The notes under the pieces: generated by a model
Told to the model about the DNA's origin: nothing
Database searches by the model: none
Seen by the model: only the letters and a program-made list of their open reading frames with translations
Shown: one piece after another, positions 1 to 8,751 of the stretch
Layout: every line of letters starts with the position of its first letter
How positions within the stretch are numbered: position 1 is the first letter of the stretch
Source: Natronolimnobius sp. AArcel1
GTDB lineage: Archaea; Halobacteriota; Halobacteria; Halobacteriales; Natrialbaceae
DNA length: 64,000 nucleotides
Direction: 5' to 3'
NCBI RefSeq assembly: GCF_011043775.1
Contig: NZ_JAAKXY010000006.1
Span: 420,792 to 484,791 of the forward strand
Translations under genes and position numbers: made by a program

Positions 1-800
1 AATTCGACGGCACCCTCTGCCGTGAACTCGTAGCCGGCGTTTCTGGCGTCCGGTTCAGTCACGAACGAGAGCAGATTTCCCTCCGTATCGGTCTCCTCGT
101 CGTCTTCGTCGGCACCACCAGTTTCTTCGATGATCTCCTCGACGCTCATCTCCTCGCCGTCGAGTTCAATCCACATCACGTCGGGCTGCTCGAGGTCGAT
201 ATCTGTGACTGCGCCATCGACCAGGAAGGCGTCGCCGTGGCCGCCGCCGGTGATCCCACCGGCGTGGACAGTGTCGCCATCTTCGTCGATGAAGTCTTCG
301 CCGCTGTAGGTGCCGCCCTCGATGCGTCCGCCGGACGGACTCTCGTAGGGCGCTTCGGTGAATTCGACGGCACCCTCTGTCGTGAACTCGTAGCCAGCGT
401 TTTCGGCGTCCGGTTCAGTCACGAAGGCGAGTAAATTTCCCTCCGTATCGGTCTCCTGGTCGTCTTCGTCCTCACCGCCAGTTTCCTCGATAATCTCGTC
501 GATAGACTTCTCTTCGCCATCGAGTTCGACCCACAGCAGGTCGGATTCCTCGAGGTCGATGTCCGTGACTGCGCCGTCGACGATGAACGCGTCACCGTGA
601 CCACCGCCGGTGACCCCACCGGCGTGAACGGCGTCTCCGTCGTCATCGATGAAGTCTTCACCCTCGTAGGTGCCGCCCTCGATGTGTCCGCCGGACGGGC
701 TCTCGTAGGAAGCCTCATAGAACTCGACAGCACCCTCAGCAGTGAACTCGTAGCGGGCGTTTCTGGCGTCAGGGTCAGTCACGAACGCGAGGACATGACC
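1..800. repeat. 360-bp in-frame tandem repeat
   Basis: Bases 1-110, 361-470 and 721-815 align closely, and 1-360 aligns with 361-720 along its whole length, so the period is exactly 360 bp (120 codons). The first two units are clearly more alike than either is to the third. The array runs off the left edge, so the copy number is unknown. It encodes the C-terminal modules of the secreted beta-helix protein. Confidence 0.9.
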
Positions 801-1766
801 TTCAATCTCGTCTTCGTCGTCCTCACTCTCGTCACCCTCGTCCGGCGATGAACTCGAGGAACCCGAAGCGGCGTCTTCGGCGCTGAGTGGGACGCCGTCG
901 ACCTCGTCTGGCTCAGTTCGCTCTGGCGAGCCTGCGGAACTGCCGCTGATCTGGCCGGAGTGGTTGACGGTCGTGTCGTATCGGGTGTTCGTCACCGTCA
1001 CGGTCGCGTTGTGGCCCCAGTGGCCATCACCGGTTCCGATGTCGCCGAAACGGGCATCCGAGAAGTCACAGTCAATCGCTTCCGTCTCGTGGTAGAAGCC
1101 CCAGAAGTTGCGGTCACAGCCGACTGCAACACAGTTTTCGGCGTACGAGCCTGGCGAGCCAATTCGGAATCCGCCGGCACGGCAGTCTGCCGCGTAGGAG
1201 TTCGTAATATGAACCTCGCCGCCGCCCCCCTCTCCGCTCGTGTGGTGGGGCAAGTCGCCGGGCGAGCTGCCATAAATCGCATTATCCGGATAGCCCTGGA
1301 TGTTTACGCGGTCGATCTCGAGGACGCCCGCGTGGCTGTTTGCAACGTAGATTCCGGTCGCGCCGGGGTAGGTGTCATCAGGCGTTCCGTCACCGAGATA
1401 GAGATTTTCGATTCGACCGACGCCGCCACTCGAGACGCTCGCAATCAGTGGTTCTGCTTTTTGGTGGCCGTCCCACTCTCCGTGAACACCAACGTTGCGA
1501 ATCTCCCAGTCAGACCCCGAGGCGTTGATCTGGTACTGCGCATTTCGAGCGGTGATGTCGATTAGCGTGTTCTCGAGCGTATCGCCATCGCCGAGATTCA
1601 CACTGTACGTGTCTCCGGCAGACACTTCGACGACGTCGTAGTCTTCGTCTGCTGCTGCGCCGGTACTGGCGATACCGAGTGCGGCCGCGCCGGCTGCGAC
1701 TTTCAGGTACGAGCGGCGGCCGAGCAGCGAGTCGTTATCAGGTCGTGGATCCGTGTTCTCGCTCAT
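1..1766 (-). CDS. Secreted beta-helix protein with C-terminal tandem repeats (3' end outside window)
   Basis: Seen: at least 588 codons, open to the window edge, so the C-terminus is missing. The start ATG is followed by a Tat signal (LGRRSYLKVAAGAAALG, about residues 15-31). Residues about 42-285 resemble a right-handed beta-helix of the pectate-lyase type, with repeated short strands and many Asn/Gly turns. A linker with the phrase DGVPLSAEDAASG and an acidic Ser/Asp/Glu stretch leads into repeated modules of about 120 residues (features include YEFT.EGAVEF and HGDAF.VDGAVTDIDLE). Two further proteins at 59221 and 60686 share the beta-helix and the VP.SAE.AA linker. Inferred: exported folded by Tat and acting on, or bound to, extracellular polysaccharide. 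No catalytic residues could be assigned, so a lyase or epimerase activity is only a possibility. Confidence 0.85.
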   Translation of the reverse strand, partial: MSENTDPRPDNDSLLGRRSYLKVAAGAAALGIASTGAAADEDYDVVEVSAGDTYSVNLGDGDTLENTLIDITARNAQYQINASGSDWEIRNVGVHGEWDGHQKAEPLIASVSSGGVGRIENLYLGDGTPDDTYPGATGIYVANSHAGVLEIDRVNIQGYPDNAIYGSSPGDLPHHTSGEGGGGEVHITNSYAADCRAGGFRIGSPGSYAENCVAVGCDRNFWGFYHETEAIDCDFSDARFGDIGTGDGHWGHNATVTVTNTRYDTTVNHSGQISGSSAGSPERTEPDEVDGVPLSAEDAASGSSSSSPDEGDESEDDEDEIEGHVLAFVTDPDARNARYEFTAEGAVEFYEASYESPSGGHIEGGTYEGEDFIDDDGDAVHAGGVTGGGHGDAFIVDGAVTDIDLEESDLLWVELDGEEKSIDEIIEETGGEDEDDQETDTEGNLLAFVTEPDAENAGYEFTTEGAVEFTEAPYESPSGGRIEGGTYSGEDFIDEDGDTVHAGGITGGGHGDAFLVDGAVTDIDLEQPDVMWIELDGEEMSVEEIIEETGGADEDDEETDTEGNLLSFVTEPDARNAGYEFTAEGAVE

Positions 1767-2014
1767 TACATCCCAATCGAAGACTGTTCTGTCGAAGTAA
1801 TACTCTCTTCATCTGATTACTCTTTAAACACTGATCATCAGAATCGCCAGAGACTATTGCTCGAGTGGAAGTCAGTAATGGCTGTCGTTCCATATTCCTG
1901 ATTCCTGCCAGAGCACGCCTGTTGACGCTGTTTCGGCCTTGCTTGAAGGGGGAGGTACGTACAGCAAACGCAGAAAAGTGGGTGCGCGGTGGCCAGTACC
2001 ACCACACGCTCGGC

Positions 2015-3532
2015 TTAACTTAGTTGAGACATCGCCCACCGAATGTCGAGCAAGCCGCTCCCGACTGCCAGGGCAAGCCATACCGCAACGCCGATGCCGA
2101 TCGCTGCGAACAACGTGATGAGTCCGGAGACGTAGGGGAGAAACGCGACGACGATAAGCGACATCCCGAGCGCGATCGAGCAGGTTTTTGCAACCGTAAC
2201 CGCAAGCGCCCGGCCCGACAGCGACAACTCGAGGTGGATCAGATAGAGGTTGACGATGACCATGAGTACGTAGCTGACGACGGTCGAAATCGCAGCCCCG
2301 GCAACGCCGATGATCGGCAAGAGCGCGAGATTGAGGCCGACGTTGAGGATCGCTGCCCCGCCCTTCGATATCGCACGGTGACGGGCGCGCCCAAGGTAAT
2401 CGAGCGCATCGTTCGTGATCTTGTTAATCGACTCCAAGACGACGAAAATCGCCAGGATCTGGACGAGCGGGATCGCACCGAGATAGTCCGCGCCGAAGAC
2501 AAGTCGGATCGCGGGATCGGCAACAAGAATCATCCCTGCCGCCGCTGGAATGTACAGCAAAAGGTTGTACTCGAGTGCCGTTCTGTAGATGCTCGAGGCC
2601 CGTTCGATGTCGTTGCTCGATTTTGATTCGCCAAACGTCGGCGCAACAGCGAATCCGAGCGAGCTAGCCGGTGCGATGACAAACTCCGTCAGCTGCTTTG
2701 CCAGGGTGTAGTATGCGACCGCGATAGGGGTGAGAAACGCCCCGACGAGGACGATATCGACGCGCTTGAACATGATCGCAGACGCACCAGTCACGGACAG
2801 GGGCAAACTGTACTCGAGAATTCGGCGAGTGAGTCCCTTCTCTTCGCTGTCTGTTACTGTCGCGTCTGAATCGTCAGGGGAGTCGGATTCTGTGGCGGTT
2901 ATCTCTGCGGGCATCTGTGAGACCCACCGATAGAGGACGAACAAGCCGACCGTTGCGCCCAGTGCATAGCCAGCGGCGTAGCCAAGTACCGCGCCGGGAA
3001 TGCCAAAGCCGAGTGAGAGCAGGACGACTGTGAACACGAATATGCCGAGATTCGAGACGATCGAGAGAATCGAACTCCAGGCGACCCGATTGAAGCCCTG
3101 ACAGAGGAAGTAGACGTACGACCGAAGCGTCTGCCCAACGATGAAGAGGACGCCGATCGAAAACAGCGACAGCAGTTCGGGTTCGCCAAACTGCGCGATA
3201 ATTGGTTCACGGAACACGACGACCACTGTCGAGACGATCGCAATCGTAGCGAGATTACACAGCAGTGATCGGCGAACGATGACCGGAATCATCGAGGGAT
3301 CGCGCTCGCGATACTCCGTGACGTAGCGGGCAGCCGATTTGGCCAGCCCCATCTGGCTAAAGAAGACGGAAATCGAAAAGATCGCAATCGCAAGCGAGAA
3401 CAGGCCGTACTCTTCGTTCGTCAGGAATACGCGAGTCAGCAGTAAGATGAGAAGGCCGTTGACGACCACTTCGACGACTTTGCTGATAAGGTTCGCCTTG
3501 AATCCGTCAACGATCGTATCTGTCGTAGACAT
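2015..3532 (-). CDS. Polysaccharide flippase, Wzx/MATE-like (PST family)
   Basis: A 505-aa polytopic membrane protein with about 14 hydrophobic segments. Its N-terminus, with a TRVFLTNEEYGLFSLAIA-type stretch near residues 35-52, is typical of polysaccharide-transport (Wzx/AglR-like) flippases, and the length is normal for the family. Between segments 6 and 7 (about residues 210-235) lies an acidic cytoplasmic loop rich in Asp/Glu/Ser, as expected for a halophile. Family role: flips lipid-linked oligosaccharides across the membrane. It is the only flippase in the window, so it probably serves both glycan arms (inference). The start ATG lies 228 nt downstream of an ATAACAAGG element, and an upstream frame ends TGATG on this start. 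Confidence 0.9.
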   Translation of the reverse strand: MSTTDTIVDGFKANLISKVVEVVVNGLLILLLTRVFLTNEEYGLFSLAIAIFSISVFFSQMGLAKSAARYVTEYRERDPSMIPVIVRRSLLCNLATIAIVSTVVVVFREPIIAQFGEPELLSLFSIGVLFIVGQTLRSYVYFLCQGFNRVAWSSILSIVSNLGIFVFTVVLLSLGFGIPGAVLGYAAGYALGATVGLFVLYRWVSQMPAEITATESDSPDDSDATVTDSEEKGLTRRILEYSLPLSVTGASAIMFKRVDIVLVGAFLTPIAVAYYTLAKQLTEFVIAPASSLGFAVAPTFGESKSSNDIERASSIYRTALEYNLLLYIPAAAGMILVADPAIRLVFGADYLGAIPLVQILAIFVVLESINKITNDALDYLGRARHRAISKGGAAILNVGLNLALLPIIGVAGAAISTVVSYVLMVIVNLYLIHLELSLSGRALAVTVAKTCSIALGMSLIVVAFLPYVSGLITLFAAIGIGVAVWLALAVGSGLLDIRWAMSQLS

Positions 3533-3845
3533 CAGTGTACAGGGGAAGACGTGGGTCGTTCACACGCGAGACGACGGACGCACTGGCTCGAGATCATCGT
3601 TTGCGCCACCGCAATAGACACACCGGAACACACCGTGTGTGGAGTCAGCGTCGCCAGTTCCAGGTGAGCCGACACTCGGAGCGAAGAAGATCGAATTCGT
3701 CGGTCGCAATCCCGCGTCATTAGTGGTAGCAGATACATCAGGTGACACACACCTTGTTATGGCGCTGTTACCAGTGAGCCAACTACTGGTATGGACGGGG
3801 CCACTCCGTACGGCCTCGAGCGCTCGTGGGTGGAGTATCTCGCAG
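3533..3845. other. Leader/intergenic region upstream of the flippase gene
   Basis: About 310 bp. On the minus strand it holds ATAACAAGGT at 3751-3760. A 62-codon frame starting at ATG 3720 has a TGA that overlaps the flippase ATG (TGATG). A second minus-strand frame ends in a CVYCGG-containing sequence with a more halophile-like composition. Neither frame is secure as a gene. Confidence 0.4.
3751..3760 (-). promoter_or_regulatory. ATAACAA element (degenerate copy), flippase transcript
   Basis: ATAACAAGGT on the minus strand, 40 nt upstream of the ATG at 3720 and 228 nt upstream of the flippase ATG. It is a weaker match to the ATAACAAARC element found before the other glycan genes. Confidence 0.4.
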
Positions 3846-5666
3846 TTAGACCTCCTCGGTTGCACCAGGGACGTAGTAGAGGTCAAACTCGCCGTTGGAT
3901 TGAATCCGATTCACGCCGGGTTCGTTTTCGATGGCGTCTAACTCGCTCTCGGTGTAGCGAAGTTCGTCGTAGACCGTTAGCTCGCGGTCGCGATCGACTT
4001 GCGTGAGTGCGAGATAGCGGTCGTCTTCGTACTGGCCGGAGACGCCATCTCTGAATTCATCAGCTTGCACATCTCTGTGTTCCCAGCTTCGGTCTTCGTT
4101 TCCATTGATCGCATCGTCGTATCGGTTTGGCCCATCACGCAGCCCCAGGAAATCGATCTCGTCGTCCTGAGAGTCGAAGGCAGTCTCGTAGCCACTCATC
4201 GTCGTCTCGCTGACGTGCGGTGAGGCGTTGTAGGTGTACGGCGACGGGAAGATTGCGACCAGCGACAGCACCAGTAAAACGGTAAAGCCGATAGCCAGCA
4301 GCGGACCAGCGGAGACCGCGACTGCCGGACGCCCGCTGCGGAGCCGTTCCGTAAGCCCATAGATCGCAACCGCACCGAGTATCGTCAAGAACACCATCAT
4401 CAGCCCGAACACACGGAAGTACATACTCGAGCCAGGGGCGAAGAAGTATGCGCCGGCGACGGGAACAAGGACGATCAGCGCAACGGCGAAGTACGTCGTT
4501 TCAGCGGCGATTCGATCGACCCACGGTGAATCTCGGAGGAAGATGAGTCCGAGGATGAGCCCGCCAACGAGGGCCGAAAAGACGAGATGGACGCTGAAGA
4601 GTTTGAGGAAGATCTCACCTAAACTGCCGCCAATTTCAGAGAGGGATGCTCCCTGGGTTGCCACCTGTTCGCCAGCTGAGCCGCTTCCACCGAGGAAGAA
4701 GTCGAATGCCGCACTGAAGAAGTATTCGAACATCCCGCCGAAAAAGCCGTGATCGGCCGACCAGAGCAAGAAGAGCCCGATCAGGAACACTGTGTGTCCG
4801 TACACGGGGGTCTGTCCGGCAATCGTTCCCTCAGACGCGATCCGTCGTGCGAGGAACTGAACGGCACAGATGGCGACGAAGGCAGCGATCAGGTGGACGA
4901 CGAGTTGCGGGTGGTAGACAACGGCGGCAACTGCCACCAGCGAAAAGGCAGTTCCGATCGCAGAGACTGTCGCCAACGACTGGTCCGAGCGGACGTACTT
5001 GACGAACAAGAACAACAACAGTGCAGAGAAGAAGACTGCCTGCGACATCGCGTGCGCGGACAGATACATCGAGATTGTCGTAATCGGCAGGAGCAAGAAC
5101 GCGGCAAACGCAGCGATGACCGCCGCACGGTTGTCCTCGGTGATCACACCGACACAGAGCGGGACGAACACACAGAACACCAGCATTGAGACCAAGACGA
5201 CGAACATCAACGACCGCGAGAGCGGAATCCCGGTAACCGAGTTGATGAACACCGTCGTCACGTGAATTGCGGGATAGAACAACTCGAACGGCGACATCGT
5301 TCCTTCACTGATTCCGCGCGCCCAGCCGAGATGCGTCAATGCATCGTAGTGACCCTGAAAGCGATACCCCCGGATAATCGGGAGCGCAGCGAAGACGACC
5401 ATTGTGAGTCCACCGAGTACAACGGCGAACGGACGCCCGCCCCGAGGCCCGTCCCCGAACGGGACGAACGCAATGGTCAGGGCAACGGCCATCGCGACCA
5501 TGAGCCCGACCCAGACTGCCGACGGCGTCATCGCATAGATCGATACCTCGTATCCAGTCGCTGGTGACCCACGGGCAACGAGTGCACTCCCGGCAAGCGC
5601 CAAAAAGCCGATCGAGAGTGCCACCTTCCGGAGGAGTCCGTCGTTGATGGCTGACTGATGTGACAT
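3846..5666 (-). CDS. Large polytopic membrane protein, GT-C-like topology
   Basis: 606 aa. About 13 hydrophobic segments cover residues 10-480, followed by a soluble acidic tail of about 120 residues. The first external loop has a D-A-L-T-H-L-G-W pattern and a YPAIH phrase. The tail starts near a MSGYE motif. Both are conserved in the protein at 54595, so the two are paralogues. An acidic first loop plus many membrane segments and a soluble tail recalls GT-C glycosyltransferases or polymerases, but no specific family could be assigned. The start at 5666 is preferred over an in-frame one at 5711 because it lies 41 nt from the ATAACAA element and matches the paralogue N-terminus. Inferred role: lipid-linked sugar transfer or polymer assembly on the outer membrane face. 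Confidence 0.8.
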   Translation of the reverse strand: MSHQSAINDGLLRKVALSIGFLALAGSALVARGSPATGYEVSIYAMTPSAVWVGLMVAMAVALTIAFVPFGDGPRGGRPFAVVLGGLTMVVFAALPIIRGYRFQGHYDALTHLGWARGISEGTMSPFELFYPAIHVTTVFINSVTGIPLSRSLMFVVLVSMLVFCVFVPLCVGVITEDNRAAVIAAFAAFLLLPITTISMYLSAHAMSQAVFFSALLLFLFVKYVRSDQSLATVSAIGTAFSLVAVAAVVYHPQLVVHLIAAFVAICAVQFLARRIASEGTIAGQTPVYGHTVFLIGLFLLWSADHGFFGGMFEYFFSAAFDFFLGGSGSAGEQVATQGASLSEIGGSLGEIFLKLFSVHLVFSALVGGLILGLIFLRDSPWVDRIAAETTYFAVALIVLVPVAGAYFFAPGSSMYFRVFGLMMVFLTILGAVAIYGLTERLRSGRPAVAVSAGPLLAIGFTVLLVLSLVAIFPSPYTYNASPHVSETTMSGYETAFDSQDDEIDFLGLRDGPNRYDDAINGNEDRSWEHRDVQADEFRDGVSGQYEDDRYLALTQVDRDRELTVYDELRYTESELDAIENEPGVNRIQSNGEFDLYYVPGATEEV

Positions 5667-6185
5667 TCGAAGCTGGCAGCGTCTTTGCGCATTCTCACCC
5701 TTGTTATACACCGATTGCTGACCGTAAGCGTCTCAATACCGTCTCACTGTGTGAAACGTCTCGAGCAAACCTGCCTGTAGAACGCTTCATGAGCGCAATT
5801 TCCAAATCCGCCACTCGCGGGCTATATTCATCCTGACAGGATCACAAACGGTCCGTGGTGACTGCCTCACATCAGCGGTGGTGGTACAGTAACTGCCACA
5901 CTGACAGTAGAGCCGAGTGTGATACCACTGTGGGACACTCACACACCGATCTGCCAGTCGGCTCTCAGGAGGCCCGCGTCTGGCCGAACGGAAGAGGGAA
6001 ATGCCCATGTGCGCCGGTCGGGCACAGAAAATGACTCGAGAGCGGGGACACCAGCCGGACTCGAGAAACAGATTCAGCAAACGGACTCGAGTTCACCTGT
6101 TGTGAATACCACGAGCAGAATGAGTGGAGATCAGTTCGAGCGTGGTGGTTGCAAAGACGACAGACCAGCGCCACGTAGTCCTCAA
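5667..6185. other. Intergenic stretch, no gene seen
   Basis: About 520 bp between two co-directional minus-strand genes. Apart from the ATAACAA element at 5698-5707, no credible reading frame or strong hairpin was found. The open frames present have a Cys/Arg/Trp-rich composition unlike haloarchaeal protein. Confidence 0.5.
5698..5707 (-). promoter_or_regulatory. ATAACAA element (degenerate copy)
   Basis: ATAACAAGGG on the minus strand, 41 nt upstream of the membrane-protein start at 5666. The spacing fits the other copies in the window. Confidence 0.45.
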
Positions 6186-7229
6186 TCAGTCGTCGTCAGC
6201 GTCGACATCGTCGGTGATCTCAGTCCAGAAGTAGCCGTAGCGGTAGGCGTTCTCTTCTGACGGCTCATCTGGGACCTCGTCGTCGTACAGTAAGACGGCG
6301 ATTCGGACGTCGCCGGATTCAGCGTCTGGCGTGACCGAGAGTTCGTCCTGTGTCGTGTCGCCGTCTGCAAGCTGATAGTCGACGTGCTCGTGGTCCGTTC
6401 GGTCGAAGACCTCGCCGTCACTGACCCACTGCTCCTGGACGACGGCGGTGTACTCCGTTGACTCACCTTCCTGATTCTCGAGTGCAACGGCAAACGGGAT
6501 GTCCTCGCCAGAGTCGACCGTCGAGGTGTAGTTTGCGGCGACGAGTTCGCCGGCGTCGTCTTCGGCAAGCAGTTGGAGGTCAGTGTACTCCTCGGCCGAT
6601 TGTGGGTCGGCAAGTGCATACCCAACGGAGGTCAACGCGATCAGCAGACTCGCGATGAGGACGACGTTCGCGGCGGCGTGAACGGTCGAGTTCGTCCCCA
6701 AAATTGCGGTTCGAACGGCACGCAGTCGCCGAGTAAACGAGAACTGATAGCGCTCCGTGCGAGGAACGCGAATCCGCCTGATCGCTGCGACACACACCCC
6801 AAGCAGAGTGTATACGCTGACCACGGCGACGATAACCGTCTGCGAAAAGCCAAGCGATGCGATGGCGAGGCCGAGTCCGAGCAGCGGAATCACCGCCACG
6901 CTCAGTCCAAACGCAAGTGCAACGCGCTCGAGGTCGGAGAACTCCTGTACCTGTCCGATGAGTCCGGTCGCCGTAACTGAGTGGGCAGGGGTCTGTCGTG
7001 GAAAGAGCGCTGACACTGTTGCATACCCCGGTGCGAAGAACAACAGCGGGAAGCCAATTGCGGCACGGACAATCGGTGACCCGATGTCGACGACCGCAAG
7101 GACAATGGCGGCGACGATAACGAATCCGGCGGTAGTGATCAGGTCAGTCGGTAACTTCCCGAGGACGTGTTTGCCTCCCTGTCGAACGGCTGTAAACGGA
7201 TGTGATGGCTGCGATGTACGATCTGTCAT
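6186..7229 (-). CDS. DUF1616 family membrane protein
   Basis: 347 aa. An N-terminal region has about four membrane segments and a FFAPGYA turn (around residues 65-72), which is the hallmark of DUF1616 proteins. A further transmembrane segment near residue 205 leads to an acidic external domain of about 120 residues with a YTAVVQEQWV-type beta strand, ending in a run of Asp. A paralogue lies at 35626 with the same architecture. The function of the family is unknown, but members commonly sit in archaeal glycan clusters. The element GTAACAATAG, a degenerate version of the cluster promoter motif, is 44 nt upstream of the ATG. Confidence 0.88.
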   Translation of the reverse strand: MTDRTSQPSHPFTAVRQGGKHVLGKLPTDLITTAGFVIVAAIVLAVVDIGSPIVRAAIGFPLLFFAPGYATVSALFPRQTPAHSVTATGLIGQVQEFSDLERVALAFGLSVAVIPLLGLGLAIASLGFSQTVIVAVVSVYTLLGVCVAAIRRIRVPRTERYQFSFTRRLRAVRTAILGTNSTVHAAANVVLIASLLIALTSVGYALADPQSAEEYTDLQLLAEDDAGELVAANYTSTVDSGEDIPFAVALENQEGESTEYTAVVQEQWVSDGEVFDRTDHEHVDYQLADGDTTQDELSVTPDAESGDVRIAVLLYDDEVPDEPSEENAYRYGYFWTEITDDVDADDD

Positions 7230-7568
7230 CTATTCCCAGGTATCGGTATTTCAAGAGAGTCAGCTATTGTTACTGGTCGCATAACCAGACGTATCCGCGG
7301 ACGTTTCTCTCCTCGAGTCCGATAGATTCGAGACGAACACGCAGAGAGGCGGCCTCTCAGACAGTTTTCGGGAAACACCATCACCTTCAGACTTCGAATT
7401 GGAGTCCACTCCAGCCGCATGTGCGGTCATCACTGCTTATGCACAACTGCTGCTCGCGTACCGACTCGGAAACTGGATGCTTACAAAGTGCGCACAGGGT
7501 GAGCCTCCGTATATGGTACGCCGAGCGACCAACGATAGGCGAGCAATCGCAGCCGGGTGGTCGAACAG
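7230..7568. other. Divergent intergenic region
   Basis: About 340 bp between the divergent DUF1616 and FemAB-like genes. Only the degenerate GTAACAATAG element (minus strand, 7264-7273) was noted. No credible small gene is present. Confidence 0.45.
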
Positions 7569-8579
7569 ATGAGCATCGAGGTTCGCGTCGCAACCGAGGA
7601 CGACCTCGAGACATGGAATCGTCACGTCAGCCGTTCGCCACAGGGGACGCTCTGTCACGAACTCGAGGCGCTGCGGGTGCAAGCCGAGCACTCCGGTGCA
7701 ACCCTCCATCCGCTGATTGGGTTCAAAGGACAGGAGCCAGTCGGTCTCTTTCCCGTCTTCGAAATCTCGAAGAAGTTCGTGACAACGGCGTTTTCGCCGC
7801 CGCCACACCTTCGGGTGCCGTATCTCGGGCCGGCGTTTCTGAACATGGAAAAGCTGAAACAGCGAAAGCGCGAGCGACGACGTCAGCGCTTTATGGACGG
7901 CTGTTTCGAGTGGATTCAGGACGAACTCGCCCCGAAGTACGGCCACGTCCGCACCTCGACGGCGTTCGAGGACTCGCGCCCATTCAAGTGGAATCAGTAC
8001 GATGCGACGCCGGAGTACACGTACGCGGTCGACATCACGCCCGAGACAGACGATCTGTTGATGACGTTCAGCAGTGACGCACGAAGTAACATCCGCAACA
8101 CCGACGAAAACGACTACGAGGTCACCGTCGGCGGCGACGAGGAAATTCGCCTCATCCACGAGCAGGTGAAAAACCGCTATGAGTCCCAGGATATCAGCTT
8201 CGGCGTCCCCGTCGAGTTCATCCTCGACCTCAATGACGCCGCCGAAGACGGTGCCGTTCGCCCGTACACACTCCGAGTCGACGACGAATTCGTTGGCGGG
8301 ATTCTTGCCCTCGAGTACGGCGACCGAACCGGCCGCTGGATGGGCGGCGTTCGCACCGATACCGACGTCGACGTGCCGACGAACGACCTGCTCGACTGGG
8401 CGATCATGGAAGACGGTCACGAGCGCGGCCTCGAGACCTACGACCTCGTCGGCGCAGATACACGCCGGATCAACCGCTACAAGGCGAAGTTCAACCCCGA
8501 ACTCGAGACCTACTACGGCCTCGAGTACGGCAAGTGGGGAATGCGCCAGCTGGCGTCGATGTACGATTCGGTCAAATAA
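7569..8579 (+). CDS. FemAB-like / GNAT-6 acyltransferase
   Basis: 336 aa with two GNAT-like halves as in FemAB/GNAT-6 proteins. The first has FSPPPHLRVPYLGPAF (about residues 76-91). The second has the FSSDARSNIR signature (about 165-174) that precedes the acyl-acceptor domain, then a DLVGADTRRINRYKAKFNP segment near the C-terminus that is typical of the family. Bacterial relatives transfer aminoacyl groups in cell-wall bridges. Archaeal ones in polysaccharide clusters probably acylate a sugar (inference). The start at 7569 gives the normal N-terminus MSIEVRVAT; an in-frame GTG 12 nt upstream is possible. It is divergent from the DUF1616 gene. Confidence 0.85.
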   Translation: MSIEVRVATEDDLETWNRHVSRSPQGTLCHELEALRVQAEHSGATLHPLIGFKGQEPVGLFPVFEISKKFVTTAFSPPPHLRVPYLGPAFLNMEKLKQRKRERRRQRFMDGCFEWIQDELAPKYGHVRTSTAFEDSRPFKWNQYDATPEYTYAVDITPETDDLLMTFSSDARSNIRNTDENDYEVTVGGDEEIRLIHEQVKNRYESQDISFGVPVEFILDLNDAAEDGAVRPYTLRVDDEFVGGILALEYGDRTGRWMGGVRTDTDVDVPTNDLLDWAIMEDGHERGLETYDLVGADTRRINRYKAKFNPELETYYGLEYGKWGMRQLASMYDSVK

Positions 8580-8751
8580 TCGGAGACGCCACGGGTCTGT
8601 AGACCGGTTTTCCGTCAGTCTGCAGTATTATACAGGTCCTCGAGAAACGTCGACGGCAGAACAGAGGGGGTTCGACACAGACGCCGTGAGCGGGAATTGC
8701 AAAACAGAAGAGAGCAAAAACGATTGACCGGTACGGAACCAATTGTCGTTC

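Noticed and set aside
3560..3886. 108-codon minus-strand frame ending in a CVYCGG-type sequence
   Set aside because: Overlaps the end of the membrane-protein gene, has one Cys pair only and no suitable start near the promoter element; kept as an open question in the leader finding.
5787..6080. 97-codon minus-strand frame between the membrane protein and DUF1616 genes
   Set aside because: Rich in Cys, Arg and Trp, with no family resemblance; typical chance frame in GC-rich DNA.
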